Below, piece by piece: positions 44,945 to 56,031 of a stretch of DNA of 64,000 nt. The stretch comes from Aristolochia californica (taxonomy: Eukaryota; Streptophyta; Magnoliopsida; Piperales; Aristolochiaceae). A program made the position numbers and the translations under genes. The DNA lies in the NCBI GenBank assembly GCA_029961685.1, contig JARWKL010000005.1, forward strand, positions 5,834,501 to 5,898,500, read 5' to 3'. The number at the start of each line of letters is the position of its first letter. Positions within the stretch are counted from its first letter, which is position 1. The notes under the pieces were generated by a model that worked only from the letters and a program-made list of their open reading frames with translations, was not told the origin of the DNA and did not search any database.

Positions 44945-45181
44945 GCCTTGTGTCTGGGCTGGCTGTTGGGGTTGTTGCGCGCCTTGTTGCTTGGTCATCC
45001 GTTTGGCAAGCTCAAGTGTGTCTTCCTTTGCTGCAGCTGATGGCGGGCCAACCATCTGTGTGCGCCCTTCTGGGCCGTGCCATTGCACTTGGCCTTGGCC
45101 GTTGCTGCTATTGCTGTGCACTGGACTTGCACAGTCTTTTGCCTTGGTGTCTGGCCACACCATAGCTTCATCCTCCATCTC
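44945..45181. other. Unassigned GC-rich stretch
   Basis: Unique in the window. The minus strand is open through it (from the ATG at 45178, MEDEAMVWPDTKAKDCASPV, then ELAKRMTKQQGAQQPQQPAQ) and into the minisatellite. The Gln/Pro-rich composition could be a gag or low-complexity host exon fragment. I do not recognise it and do not call a gene. The plus strand abuts LTR sequence at 45182. Confidence 0.35.
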
Positions 45182-46580
45182 AACTAGGTTAATTATAATA
45201 GAATAACCTTTATAATTGTGTTATAGGTGGTTATTTATCGGTTTTCAAATGAAATGAGCATTTATTGAATTTGGCATTAATCACTGTCGATATTGCATAT
45301 TTTTCTCTCCAGAATTATATTTCATTGTTTTTAAGGTTTATTTCTTCCAAAAATGCTTTTTATAGATTCAACTATGGAATTTCAGGAGAATTTTGGTGGA
45401 GAAGGAGATATTTACCAAAATGCCCTTAGTGAAATGGAGGTGATTTCAGGTCAAATCGTTTTAAAATAAATAAGAGGGTATTAAAGGGAAGAGGGGCGTC
45501 GATGAGAGTAGGAGCGTAAAGAGAAAACAGAAGGAGCATAAAGAGAAAACAGAGGGTGCGTCGACCAGAACAGAGCACCGGAAACAGGGGAGACCCGAGA
45601 GGAGTTTCCCACCGTCGTTCGCCGGGCCACTGTCTTTTGCCGCGCCACCGTCGTCCACCGCCGTCCACTGCCGTCCAACAACCGAGAACAAACCCGAGGA
45701 GAGCTCGAGAGAGTCTCCGTCGAGGTGAGTTCGACAGTCGTCGCTCGCCAGGCCGAGAAGTGATCCGAGAGGGCTTCTCCGGTGCCACTTCCGCTTTTCG
45801 ACTATCCTCCAGCGTCTATTACATATTTCCGACCATTCCCGGAGCTATTCCGACTCCGACCGAGACTCGAGAGAGCCGGTTAGAGAACGTAACCTCTATT
45901 TCATTCTTCGCCGGACGTTACCTCCGTCCGTCGGCTTCTAACCTTCGTCGCCGGCGTCGTCTCTACCTCCGGCCACTCACTCTTGCTACCCAAAGCCATT
46001 AATCTCGGGAAATTGTAGCACCCGTGAGAACTAGTTGCTGCCCGAGCGAGAGGAAGAAGAAGGGGAGTAATTCGTAATTTTTGAATTTTATTTTTTATAT
46101 AGTTTGAACTTAGGTTTTGAACGTTTATTTAATCTGATTTGATAATTAATGTTTATTGAATATTTGTTTTCCAGATATTTGATTAAATTAGCTAATTAGG
46201 GTAGGATTATAATTGAGGTTGGATTTTGGTATTTTAATCCGATTTCTGTCTTTCACTCTATGCGCCCGAGAGGGGCTAGACGCAAGGATTGAGAAATCAG
46301 ATCTGTGGTTACGTGGCGCTCGAGAGAGGCACGAATCACCTTAAAATCCAGAGTTGACGTTTCTTGTTTTGTAGGTAGTTAACTAGATGATTGCTTAACA
46401 ATTTAGGATATAATTAGTGTTTAGTTAATATTAATTCATCATATTTGGTTAGGCTAGTTGACTGAAGAATACACAAAATTCAGTCTTCCCTGTGCATATC
46501 ACCCTCGCTTCCCGCTAAATTACATGAACGATTCGTACGCTTGCGAGGTATTAAAGCCGATGAAACTAAATTTTACATCA
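45182..46580 (+). mobile_element. Ty3-like LTR, lacking its 5' end
   Basis: Matches 56058-57367 from AACTAGGTTAATTATAATAG to the end TTTTACATCA, followed by TGGAG and CTAATATCATTAAGAG. The first ~26 bp (TGATAGATGCC...) are replaced by the GC-rich stretch. The right flank equals the target site at 24567, so this is a rearranged copy of the same insertion as 56032. The 148-codon frame at 45556-46002 is GC-rich LTR sequence, not a gene. Confidence 0.75.
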
Positions 46581-47935
46581 TGGAGCTAATATCATTAAGA
46601 GTATATTTACTCTCAAAACTCTCTTTGGGATTGAATAATAATTCTTGCTCATTTTCACCCTTTACTTCTTCTTTACTGCATTCATGGCTGCTTGTGTATT
46701 GGGAGTGGGTGTAGGTTTCTGTAAATCTCTTGTCCGTCTGGAGACTAAGAAGAGATGTAAATTAGTTTATATTTTTCTTAAATCAAAGGTAGAAGACGAT
46801 TATTAACCCTAAAACCTGTCCAAAAACCAAAAGTACAACACTAGAAATTGAATCAAAATGGACACCAGAATTAATCGACCTATCTTTCACAAATTAAAAC
46901 TTGTATAGGTACTGGGAAAGATTAATCTTGCTGACTAATAACTTGTGGGCAGTCCTCTTCTACATAATTGCTCATTTTATTCATTTTATTCACTTTAGGT
47001 CGAACAAATGAAGATTATTTAATCTCTATACATTTCTTAGTAGTGGTGCTCACGTGTCTAGGCAATACATGTATCACTACAGTGTCTATGTATTCATTAA
47101 CTGGTTGACTAGAAGAAATCATGTAGCCATCCTTGAATTTCATAGATTTGGCACGATAGGCACCTCACCATCGCAGTTGTAAATAATTGACGTTTTTTTC
47201 ATTTCAGACATGTTAGAAAATATACCATAAATTGCTAAAAAGATAGGAGATAGAGTTTCCCTCATCCGGACATCAAACTTGACAAATGGTTAATTAGTGG
47301 TTGCATTAGTCTAGAAAAACAAATGTCATTCTAAAGTAAACCAAAGGTCATATTGTTATTTCGTTAAAACCTTTTTATTTTGAAAGACTATATATCTATC
47401 TATTTCTAGCTATATATCCATATTATCTAATCTAATATATACGTTAACGGAACAGGGGTCAAGTTTTTCTCATAAACTAGCTGAGATGGCAAATGCTCCC
47501 TGCCCCCTCAGCCTCTTAAACAAACGGGAGTTGAAAGATAAGAGGAAGAGAAGCTCGTAGAGAAAATCGATATCGTTAGACGGAAATCCATATTTTGGCA
47601 CTATCTTCCTCAAAGAATCTCGATGCATGTCCAAAGGTGAATGAGGATTTTTATAGTAGAACGCTCTATGGAGGAGCAAATGAAGATAAAGACACCTCAT
47701 GACATCAGTAATCCTCAATCCCCTTTAATTCTGGTAGCATATGCCAAATAGTTTGCTAGCTACTAGAATTTTTTCGATCAAGGCGCGCAGTCAAGCAAGC
47801 TCGAGCAATTCGACTCTTGCCTAACTACTTCCAAGACTTTACTTTGCTGGTAATTTTTCCATTTGCGGCCTGATTGCAGCTACGATTTCCATGACAAAGG
47901 AGTCTTGGGACTTGCCTAATTTTTTATACTGTTTG
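46581..47935 (+). repeat. Array flank module, truncated both sides
   Basis: After TGGAGCTAATATCATTAAGA it jumps (about 46605) into MADS 3'-flank text (TTTACTCTCAAAACTCTCTT). It then carries the minus-strand 82-codon frame and flank, ending at GGGACTTGCCTAATTTTTTA, where copia copy 6 begins. The MADS gene and IQD relic that belong between the two flanks are absent. Confidence 0.65.
47470..47700 (-). CDS. Conserved hypothetical ORF, array module
   Basis: Fifth copy of the 82-codon frame (open to 47718), with Asn for Asp in LLSFNSRLFKRL. Open throughout although its module is truncated and no MADS gene is attached. Function unknown. Confidence 0.3.
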   Translation of the reverse strand: MRCLYLHLLLHRAFYYKNPHSPLDMHRDSLRKIVPKYGFPSNDIDFLYELLFLLSFNSRLFKRLRGQGAFAISASL

Positions 47936-49012
47936 ATTCTACTATTAAATATTCCCCTCTTAGTGATTGTGTTGGTTGTAATCTTGGCAAACAAAGTCAT
48001 TTACCTTTTACATTAAGTCACACGGTTACTTCTTCTCCTTTTGATCTTGTTCACTCTGATGTTTTGGGCCCTGCACCTGTATCCACTAAAGGTGGGGCTC
48101 ACTTTTGTGCATTGCTTGTCGATGATTTCATTCGTTTCTCTTGGATATTTCTTATGCATCGAAAATCAGATTTTTATTCTATTTATGTTCAATTTTGTGC
48201 TATGGTGCGAACCCATTTTTCCACTCACATTAAAAAATTTCGCTTTGATTCGGGTGGTGAATATATGTCATCTTTATTGAATGATTTTCTGAAGTCTGAG
48301 GGAACTATTCATCAGTTGTCTTGTCCTTATACACCTCAGCAGAATCGTGTTGCAGAACGTAAACATCATAATCTTGTTGAAACCGCTCGCTCTTTACTGC
48401 TCCATGCCTCTGTCCCTTTTGAATTTTGGGGGGGAAGCCCTTCATACTGCCACAAATTTGATTAATCGTATTCCTTCATTTGTTTTTGGCAGTATCTCCC
48501 CTTTTGAACGGTTGTATGGTGTTCGTCCTACCTATGAGCACTTGCGTGTCTTTGGTTGTGCATGCTTTGTCTTATTACCCCCTTCCTGTCACACTAAATT
48601 GTCTGCCAAATCTGCATTATGTGTGTTTCTTGGTTATGGTTTTGGTAAAAAAGGATACCGATGTTACCATCCTGAGTCTAGTAGACTTTTTGATTCTCGC
48701 AAAGTTAAGTTCTTGGAACAGTTCTGTTACTTTCGGATTCCCTTGTCTACTCCTGGTTTGCATGATATAGAATTGTTACACCTTGATCCCTTTGTATCTG
48801 ATGAGTCCCATGATCACCAGTTAATCACTCACCATCCATCTACTGATTCACCCTTCCATCCGGAGGTTTCCTCTAGTCTGCCTTCACAACAGTCACATGC
48901 AGGTACTAATTTACCTTCTCCCATGGCGCCTCTCCCTCTCGACTCTCTAGACTCTGGTGATCCGCATCTTGCCTCCCCTCATGTTTCCACTCGTGTCTGA
49001 CGTCCCCCACAG
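47936..49012 (+). mobile_element. Ty1/copia remnant, copy 6
   Basis: Integrase portion only, from GATTCTACTATTAAATATTC to GACGTCCCCCACAG, followed by the ten-base filler (49013-49022) and satellite. Its right end matches copies 2 and 3. Confidence 0.9.
48064..49000 (+). pseudogene. copia integrase fragment
   Basis: Retains VDDFIRFSW, KKFRFDSGGEYMSSLL (second catalytic Asp in frame) and PQQNRVAERKH (third catalytic Glu). One extra G in GGGGGG near 48430 shifts the frame (FWGGSPSYCHK), and the rest continues at 48347-49000 to RLFDSRKVKFLEQ and STRV-stop. Ser/Asn details (AERKHHNLVE) link it to copy 2. Confidence 0.8.
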
Positions 49013-49914
49013 ATGGTGAGTGAGTTATTTAACATAATTTATCAATATAAATGATAAAAATTACTTAATTTTATAATATCCGTATTTTTAATTTTTTAAT
49101 AGCTAAATTCTCTCCCACAAATTTGAAATCAAATATATCATTAAAATCCTTAATTTATATAAATACAAAAGACGTTATTTTACATAAAACTATTCTGATA
49201 GATTTAATTTTTATAAGAAAAACTCAGATAAATATTAACATTTTTAAACTAATAAAAAATATGTTAAATCAAGATTTTTTAATTTACTTAAAAATATAAA
49301 TTAAGAGTACCGAGAATTCTTTCTTGCGTACGAGATAGTAAAATCCACCAAAGCACTTTGAATCAAAAGGCACATGCTGATAAAAAGAAAAAACTTAGTT
49401 TATTTTAGATAGTTTGATTTGTGTAAAATAAAATAATTTTAACATGTTTTAAATATTAAATATTTTTTACATGTTTTTAATTTGTTAAAAAATTTTATTA
49501 ATAATTAGTTATTTAACATAATTTATCAATATAAATGATAAAAATTACTTAATTTTATAATATCCGTATTTTTAATTTTTTAATAGCTTAATTCTCTCTC
49601 ACAAATTTGAAATCAAATATATTGTTATAATCCTTAATTTATATAAATACAAAACAGGTTATTTTACATAAAACTACTCTGATAGATTTAATTTTAATAA
49701 GATAAACTAAGATAAATATTAACTTTTTTAAACTAATAAATAAATATGTTAGATTAAGATTTTTTTATTTCATTAAATATATAAATTAAGAGTACCGAGA
49801 GTTCTTTCTAGTGTACGAAAGCGTAAAATTCACAAAAGTACTTTGAATCAAAAGGCACATGCAGATAAAAATAAAATTTTAGTTTATTTTAGATAGTTTG
49901 AATTGTTTAGAATA
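49013..49914 (+). repeat. Filler and AT-rich satellite, about 2 monomers
   Basis: Bounded by copia on both sides: filler plus satellite on the left, the gag/satellite fusion on the right (GAATTGTTTAGAATAAAATT). It is the mirror equivalent of 2041-2962, so 47936-50900 and 5100-1 are inverted copies of one chimera. Confidence 0.85.
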
Positions 49915-50867
49915 AAATTTTTTAGTTGGAAAAGACTTGTAGGATTACATTGATGGACAAATCACTGCTCAAAACCTACATCCACTGACTTCATCAAAGA
50001 ACATAAGAAGTGGTTGACTGAAAATGCAAAAATCATCACTTGGATCAACAACTCCGTGGATCCGTCTATCAATTTGCAACTTTTGAAGTATGTGACTGCA
50101 AAAGAAATATGAGACTATTTGGAAACTCTGTATGAACAGACAAACTTTGCCAAAATGTATCAGATTGAGAAAGAACTACGGTCCGCTAAGCAAGGTGATA
50201 GTACAATTCAAGAATTCTCTTCCTTTATGACACCTCTGTGGGATCAACTATATATGTTGGATCCCCCCTCCTTTCGGAAGCTCCCGAAATATAGCAGAGC
50301 GTGTGAAGATCCCTTCGCAGTGATTTTGAACTGATAAGAGGATCTATGATCCATAGAGCTCTGCTACCCACCTTGTCTGCAACTGTATCTGAATTGCTGG
50401 CTGAAGAAACATGGTTGAGGTCTTTGGGTGGGCTTTCTTCCAGTAAAACATCATCACCTGATATGTCACAGGTACTTGTTTTTGGAACACACACTCATAC
50501 TCCTCAGCCATCAGGGGGCATACTTGGTTCTGGAACACACTCTCATACTCATCAGTCATCAGGGAAGCCTAAAGTGCCAGTTCCACAAGATGAATGTTCC
50601 TACTGTCATGGTAAAGTTCATTGGAAACACCAGTGCCCCTCATTGCAAAGCAACAATAAAAATCAAGGCAATCTCAAACCTACACAACATCATGCCTCTA
50701 GTCATCAACATCAAGGTCATTTCAAATCTGCACCACATCATACATTTAGTCGTCCATCACCACATAGAGGTTTTCGTCCATCTGCTACCATTGGATCTTT
50801 GGATTATTCAGATGCACCTTCTGCACTAGCTGCCCCCAACATTCTACGCCTAATCTCTCATCATTAG
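49915..50867 (+). pseudogene. copia gag, degraded
   Basis: TGA replaces Trp of EIWDY near 50109 (as in copy 4). An internal deletion of about 25 bp (KLTDFLMAL missing) near 50310 shifts frame. The second half (50346-50867) is open with an intact zinc knuckle, CSYCHGKVHWKHQC, ending ISHH-stop. Confidence 0.8.
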
Positions 50868-52662
50868 CTGCCGAGCTCACTCGCATTCTTGGCAAGTCGT
50901 CTGCTCCCAGTACTCAATTTGTATCCCATGCAGGTATGTCTTGTTTGGCTGGCTCCAGTGACACTCACAAATGAATCTTAGATTCTGGAGCCACACACCA
51001 TATGACACCCCATTTGTCTCTTTTACATGATTGTGTTAAGCCTTCTCACCCAGTTAACATCCAATCTGTTAATGGCTCTCCCATGCCACTAGCCTCGGTT
51101 GGAATTGTCACTCACCCTACTTGGTCTTTGTCTGATGTTTTCTATGTTCCACATCTAGTTGTTAACCTTCTTTCAATTGGCAAACTTACTGATTTAAGTC
51201 TTACCATTACCTTTGCTTCTGATCATTGTCTTATACAGGATCGCAAGTTCGGGAGGCAGATTGGGATAGGCCATAGAGAAGGTGGTCTTTACTTGCTTGA
51301 TGACTTAAAATTGCCAATATCTCTGCAGGTGTCTAGTTTGTCAGTTCAATCCATGTTGGAAGATTTACTTTCTATAAATAATTCTTTTTACTTATGGCAT
51401 ACTCGTTTAGGACATGTTTCTGCTTCTCGTTTACAGTTTATGATCATACACAATATGTTGGATTCTACTTTTAAATATTCCCCTCTTAGTGATTGTGTTG
51501 GTTGTAATCTTGGCAAACAATGCCATTTACCTTTTACATTAAGTCACTCGGTTACTTCTTCTCCTTTTGATCTTGTTCACTCTGATGTTTGGGCCCTGCA
51601 CCTGTACCCACTAAAGGTGGGGCTCGCTTTTATGCATTGCTTGTCGATGATTTCACTCGTTTCTCTTGGATATTTCTTATGCATCGAAAATCAGATTTTT
51701 ATTCTATTTATGTTCAATTTTGTGCTATGGTGCAAACCCATTTTTCCACTCACATTAAATTTTTCGCTTTGATTCGGGTGGTGAATATGTCATCTTTATT
51801 GAATGATTTTCCAAAGTCTGAGGGCACTATTCATCAGTTGTCTTGTCCTTATACACCTCAGCAGAATGGTGTTGCAGAACATAAACATCATCATCTTGTT
51901 GAAACCGCTCGCTCTTGACTGCTCCATGCCTCTATCCCTTTTGAATTTTGGGGGGAAGCCCTTCATACTGCCACATATTTGATTAATCGTATTCCTTCAT
52001 TTGTTTCTAGCAGTATCTCCCCTTTTGAACGGTTGTATGGTGTTCGTCCAACCTATGAACACTTGCGTGTCTTTCGTTGTGCATGCTTTGTCTTATTACC
52101 CCCTTCCTATCGCACTAAATTGTTTGCCAAAACTGCATTATGTGTGTTTCTTGGTTATGGTTTTGGTTAAAAAGGATACCGATGTTACCATCCTGAGTCT
52201 GGTAGACTTTTTGTTTCTCGCAATGTTAAGTTCTTGGAACAGGTCTGTTACTTTCGGATTCCCTTGTCTACTCCTGGTTTGCATGATACAGAATTGTTAC
52301 ACATTGATCCCTTTTTATCTGATGAGCCCCATGATGACGAGTTAATGACTCACCATCTGTCCACTGATTCACCCCTCCGTCCGGAGGTTTCCTCTAGTCT
52401 ACCTTCACAACAGTCACATGCAGGTACTGACTTACCTTCTCCCATGGCGTCTCTCCCTCTCGACTCTCTGGACTCTGGTGATCCACATCTTGCCACCCCT
52501 CGCGTTTCCACTCGTGTCCGACGTCCCCCTCAGAGGTATTGTCCATCTTCATATTTGTTCTCTTCCCCCGATTTGACCTTTTTGTCTAAGATTCACTCTT
52601 TAGTTGAGCCTAAGTCATACAAGGAAGCTGCATCCGATGCAAATTGGCGACAAGCCATTTAA
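50868..52662 (+). pseudogene. copia protease start and integrase, degraded
   Basis: Shared TGA before ILDSGAT (50972-50974). 51002-51772 is open with HTRLGH and C-x2-C, but one C is missing in GGGCCC near 51590, as in copy 1. The core continues at 51589-51918 with DDFTRFSW and the out-of-frame ALIRVVNM. TGA breaks ARSLLLH near 51918 and TAA follows FLGYGFG at 52168. The linker to RRPPQRYCPSSYLFSS is open. Confidence 0.8.
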
Positions 52663-54130
52663 TGATGAGATCCCTGCCTCGCACCAAATAGGTACCTGGG
52701 AGTTGGTTCAACTTCCTCCAGGTAAGCATGCTATTGGTTGTAAATGGATTTTCAAAATCAAAACTCAATCTGATGGTGCGCTTGAGCGATACAAAGCTCG
52801 GTGAGTTGCTAAAGGCTTCTCACAAACTAAAGGCTTTGATTATGATGAGACTTTTGCTCCTGTTGCTCAAATGAAGACCATTCGTACCTTGATTTCTATT
52901 GCAGCAGTTCAAAAATGGCATCTTCATCAACTGGATATTAAAAATGCTTTTTTAAATGGTGATTTGACCAAGGAGGTATATATGCGGCCACCACCAGGCC
53001 TTCCTCATCCTGGTTGTTATGTTTGCCATCTTCGACGGGCTTTATATGGTCTCAAACAGGCTCCTCGCGCTTGGTTTGCGAAGTTCAGTTCCTCCATGAT
53101 TCGTCTAGGCTTTGTTGCTTCAAACTATGATTCTGCCATGTTCATTTGTAAAAGTGTTGTGGGGCATATTGTGGTCCTTCTATATGTTGATGATATGATT
53201 GTGACTGGTGATGATGAAGATGACATTGCAGACCTTAAACAACAACTTCATACTCTCTTTGAAATGAAGGATCTTGGATATTTACGGTATTTTTTGGGTA
53301 TTGAAGTTGCCTATTCTCCAAAAGGTTATATTTTGTCTCAATCAAAATACATCTCTGAAGTGATCAGTCGAGCAAGATTGACAGATGATCGGATTATGGA
53401 CTCTCCCATTGAACTCAATCATCGCCTTAGCCCTACAGATGGTGAATTGTTATCTGATGTTACCCGATACAGAGAGGTAGTTGGGTCTTTGGTTTACTTG
53501 ACGGTCACCTGTCCTAATATTACCTATGTTGTTCATGTGGTTAGTCAGTTTGCTTCTGCCCCTCGTACCACTCATTGGACAGCCGTTCTCCGTATCTTAC
53601 GTTACTTACGTGGGAGTGTGCATCATGGCTTACTTTTGTCTTCCACCTCTGATTTGGTTCTCACTGGTTATTCTGATGCTGGCTGGGCTGGTGATCCGAT
53701 AGATCAAAAATTGACAACTGGGTATTGTATCTTCCTTGGTAATTCTTTGGTGGCTTGGAAGAGTACGAAACAATCCATTGTCTCTCGCTCTTCTGCCGAG
53801 GCAGAATATCGGGCTATGGCAACCACTGCTGCTGAGTTAATTTGATTTCGCCGCTTACTTGAAGAACTTGGCTTTCCTCAACTATCTGCTACCCCTATGT
53901 TTTGTGATAATCAAAGTGCCATTCAGATTGTCAAGAATCCTGTTTTTCATGAGCTTACGAAGCATATTAAGATTGATTGTCATTTTGTGCGGCATCACTA
54001 TTTACATGGCTCTCTCACCTTGCCCCATGTTTCCTCCACATCTCAACTTGCTGATGTCTTCACCAAATCGCATACAGCTCCTCGTTTTCATCATCTCATA
54101 AGCAAACTTATGGTACTTGCCCCTTCATAA
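52604..54130 (+). pseudogene. copia reverse transcriptase/RNase H, near-complete
   Basis: RT reads GCKWIFKIKTQSDGALERYK, a TGA at 52802 (Arg-Leu-Val-Ala expected), then 324 open codons (52871-53845): HLHQLDIKNAFLNGD, YGLKQAPRAWFAKF and the intact catalytic LLYVDDMIVTGDD. RNase H follows with GYSDAGWAGDP, SWKSTKQ-type WKSTKQSIVSRSSAEAEYRA, a TGA at 53843-53845 in place of Trp (ELIW), then FCDNQSAIQIVKNPVFH and HIKIDCHFVR to TAA 54130. Only two stops separate it from a full RT/RNase H, the best-preserved enzyme sequence here. Confidence 0.88.
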
Positions 54131-54143
54131 GTTTGAGGGGGGG

Positions 54144-54331
54144 TGTTAATGTTAATATGTGTATGTAAAGGGGCATACTTGTCTTTTTCGTTTGTCCAAG
54201 GGTATACTTATAAATTCCCCTTTTCCTCTTCCTTTTCGAATAGGGTTTCTGACGAACCCATCAGCTACTTTATATTTTTCGAGATTCTGAGTTTCATAAG
54301 GAAAAACTCTCTGAAATCAGAGAGATTTACA
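54144..54331 (+). mobile_element. copia 3' LTR
   Basis: 188 bp, TGTTAATG...GATTTACA, immediately after the polypurine tract. It differs from the 5' LTR at 20011 by a few substitutions and small indels. Followed by TGATT, then the satellite continuing from exactly the base where the 5' LTR interrupts it. Confidence 0.9.
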
Positions 54332-56031
54332 TGATTTGTTTAAAATAAAATAATTTAAACATGTTCCAAAAGAATAAATAATTTTAACATGTTTTTAATT
54401 TATAAATAATTTTTATAAATATTTAGTTACTTAACATAATTTATGATTATAAATGATAAAAAATACTTACTTTTATAATATCCGTATTTTTAATTTTTTC
54501 ATAGCTAAATTCTCTCTCACAAATTTGAAATCAAATAAATTGTTAAAATCCTTAATTTATTTAAATAAAAAAGTCGTTATTTTACATAAAATTACTCTGA
54601 TAGATTTAATTTTTATAAGATAAACAAAGTTAAATTGTAAATTTTTTAAACTAATAAATAAATTTATTAAATTATGATTTTTTAATTTAATTAAATATAT
54701 AAATTAAGATTACCGAGAGTTCTCTCTTTAGCGTACGAAAGCGTAAAATTCACAAAAGCACTTTGAATCAAAAGGCACATGCAGATAAAAATAAAATCTT
54801 ACTTTATTTTAGATAGTTTCATTTTTTTAAAATAAAATTTTTTTAACATGTTTTAAATTAATAAATAATTTTTACTAGTTTTTAATTTATTAATAATTTT
54901 TATAAATAATTATTTATTTAACTTAATTTATCAATATAAATGATAAAAATTACAAAATTTTATAATATCCGTATTTTTAATTTTTTATTAGCTAAATTCT
55001 CTCTCACAAATTTTAAATATAATAAATTGTTAAAATCCTTTATTTTTATAAATAAAAAATAGGTTATTTTATATAAAATTACTCTGATAGATTTAAATCT
55101 TATAAGATAAATTGAGATAAATTTTAATTTTTAAAAACTAATAAATAAATACATTAAATTAAGATTTTTTAATTTAATAAAATATATAAATTAAGAGTAC
55201 CGAGAGTTCTTTATGGTGTATGAAAGAGTAACATTCACAAAAGCACTTTGAATCAAAAGGCAGATGCAGATAAAAATAAAATCTTCGTTTATTTTAGATA
55301 GTTTGATTTGTTTAAAAATAATAATTTTAATATGTTTTAAATTAATAAATAATTTTAACAAGTTTTTAATTTATTAATAATTTTTATAAATAATTAGTTA
55401 TTTAACATAATTTATCAATATAAATGATAAAATATACTTAATTTTTTAATTTTCGTATTTTTAATTTTTTAATAGCTAAATTCTCTCTCACAAATTTGAA
55501 ATCAAATATATATTTAAAATCTTTAATTTATATAAATAATAAAAGGTTATTTTACATAAAATTACACTGATAGATTTAAGTTTAATAAGATAAACTAAGA
55601 TAAATATTAACTTTTTTAAATTAATAAATAAATACGTTAGATTAAGATTTTTTAATTTAATTAAATATATAAATTAAGAGTAGTGTGAGTTCTTTCTAGT
55701 GTACGAAAGCGTAAAATTCACAAAAGCACTTTGAATCAAAAGGCACATGCATATAAAAATAAAATCTTAGTTTATTTTAGATAGTTTGATTTGTTTAAAT
55801 TAATAAATAATTTTAACAAGTTTTAAATTTATTAATAATTTTTATAAATAATTAGTTATTTAACATAATTAATCAATATAAATGAAAAAAAATCTTAATT
55901 TTATAATATCCGTATTTTTAATTTTTTAATAGCTAAATTTTCTCTCACAAATTTGAAATCAAATGTATTGTTAAAATCCTTAATTTATATAAATAATTTT
56001 TTTTAAAAATTACTTAATTTACTAGGTGCAG
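54332..56031 (+). repeat. AT-rich satellite, about 3.5 monomers
   Basis: Continues the monomer interrupted by the copia insertion (TGATTTGTTTAAAATAAAA). Boxes lie near 54720, 55210 and 55695. It ends AATTACTTAATTTACTAGG plus TGCAG, the target site of the LTR at 56032. Confidence 0.9.

Larger units (their letters stand above)
49915..54331 (+). mobile_element. Ty1/copia remnant, copy 7 (with 3' LTR)
   Basis: The longest copy: gag from LVGKDL, protease start, integrase, RT, RNase H, polypurine tract GTTTGAGGGGGGG (54131-54143) and 3' LTR 54144-54331. Right flank TGATT (54332-54336) equals the left flank of the 5' LTRs at 20011 and 41691. Its own 5' LTR was lost at the satellite/gag breakpoint. 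Confidence 0.92.

Noticed and set aside
44636..45178. 180-codon minus-strand frame through the GC minisatellite
   Set aside because: Internal repeats come from the minisatellite, and the C-terminus is antisense copia; no recognisable domain, so left as an unassigned stretch.
45556..46002. 148-codon Arg/Pro-rich frame
   Set aside because: Lies wholly within a Ty3-like LTR; the equivalent at 56411-56701 is broken.
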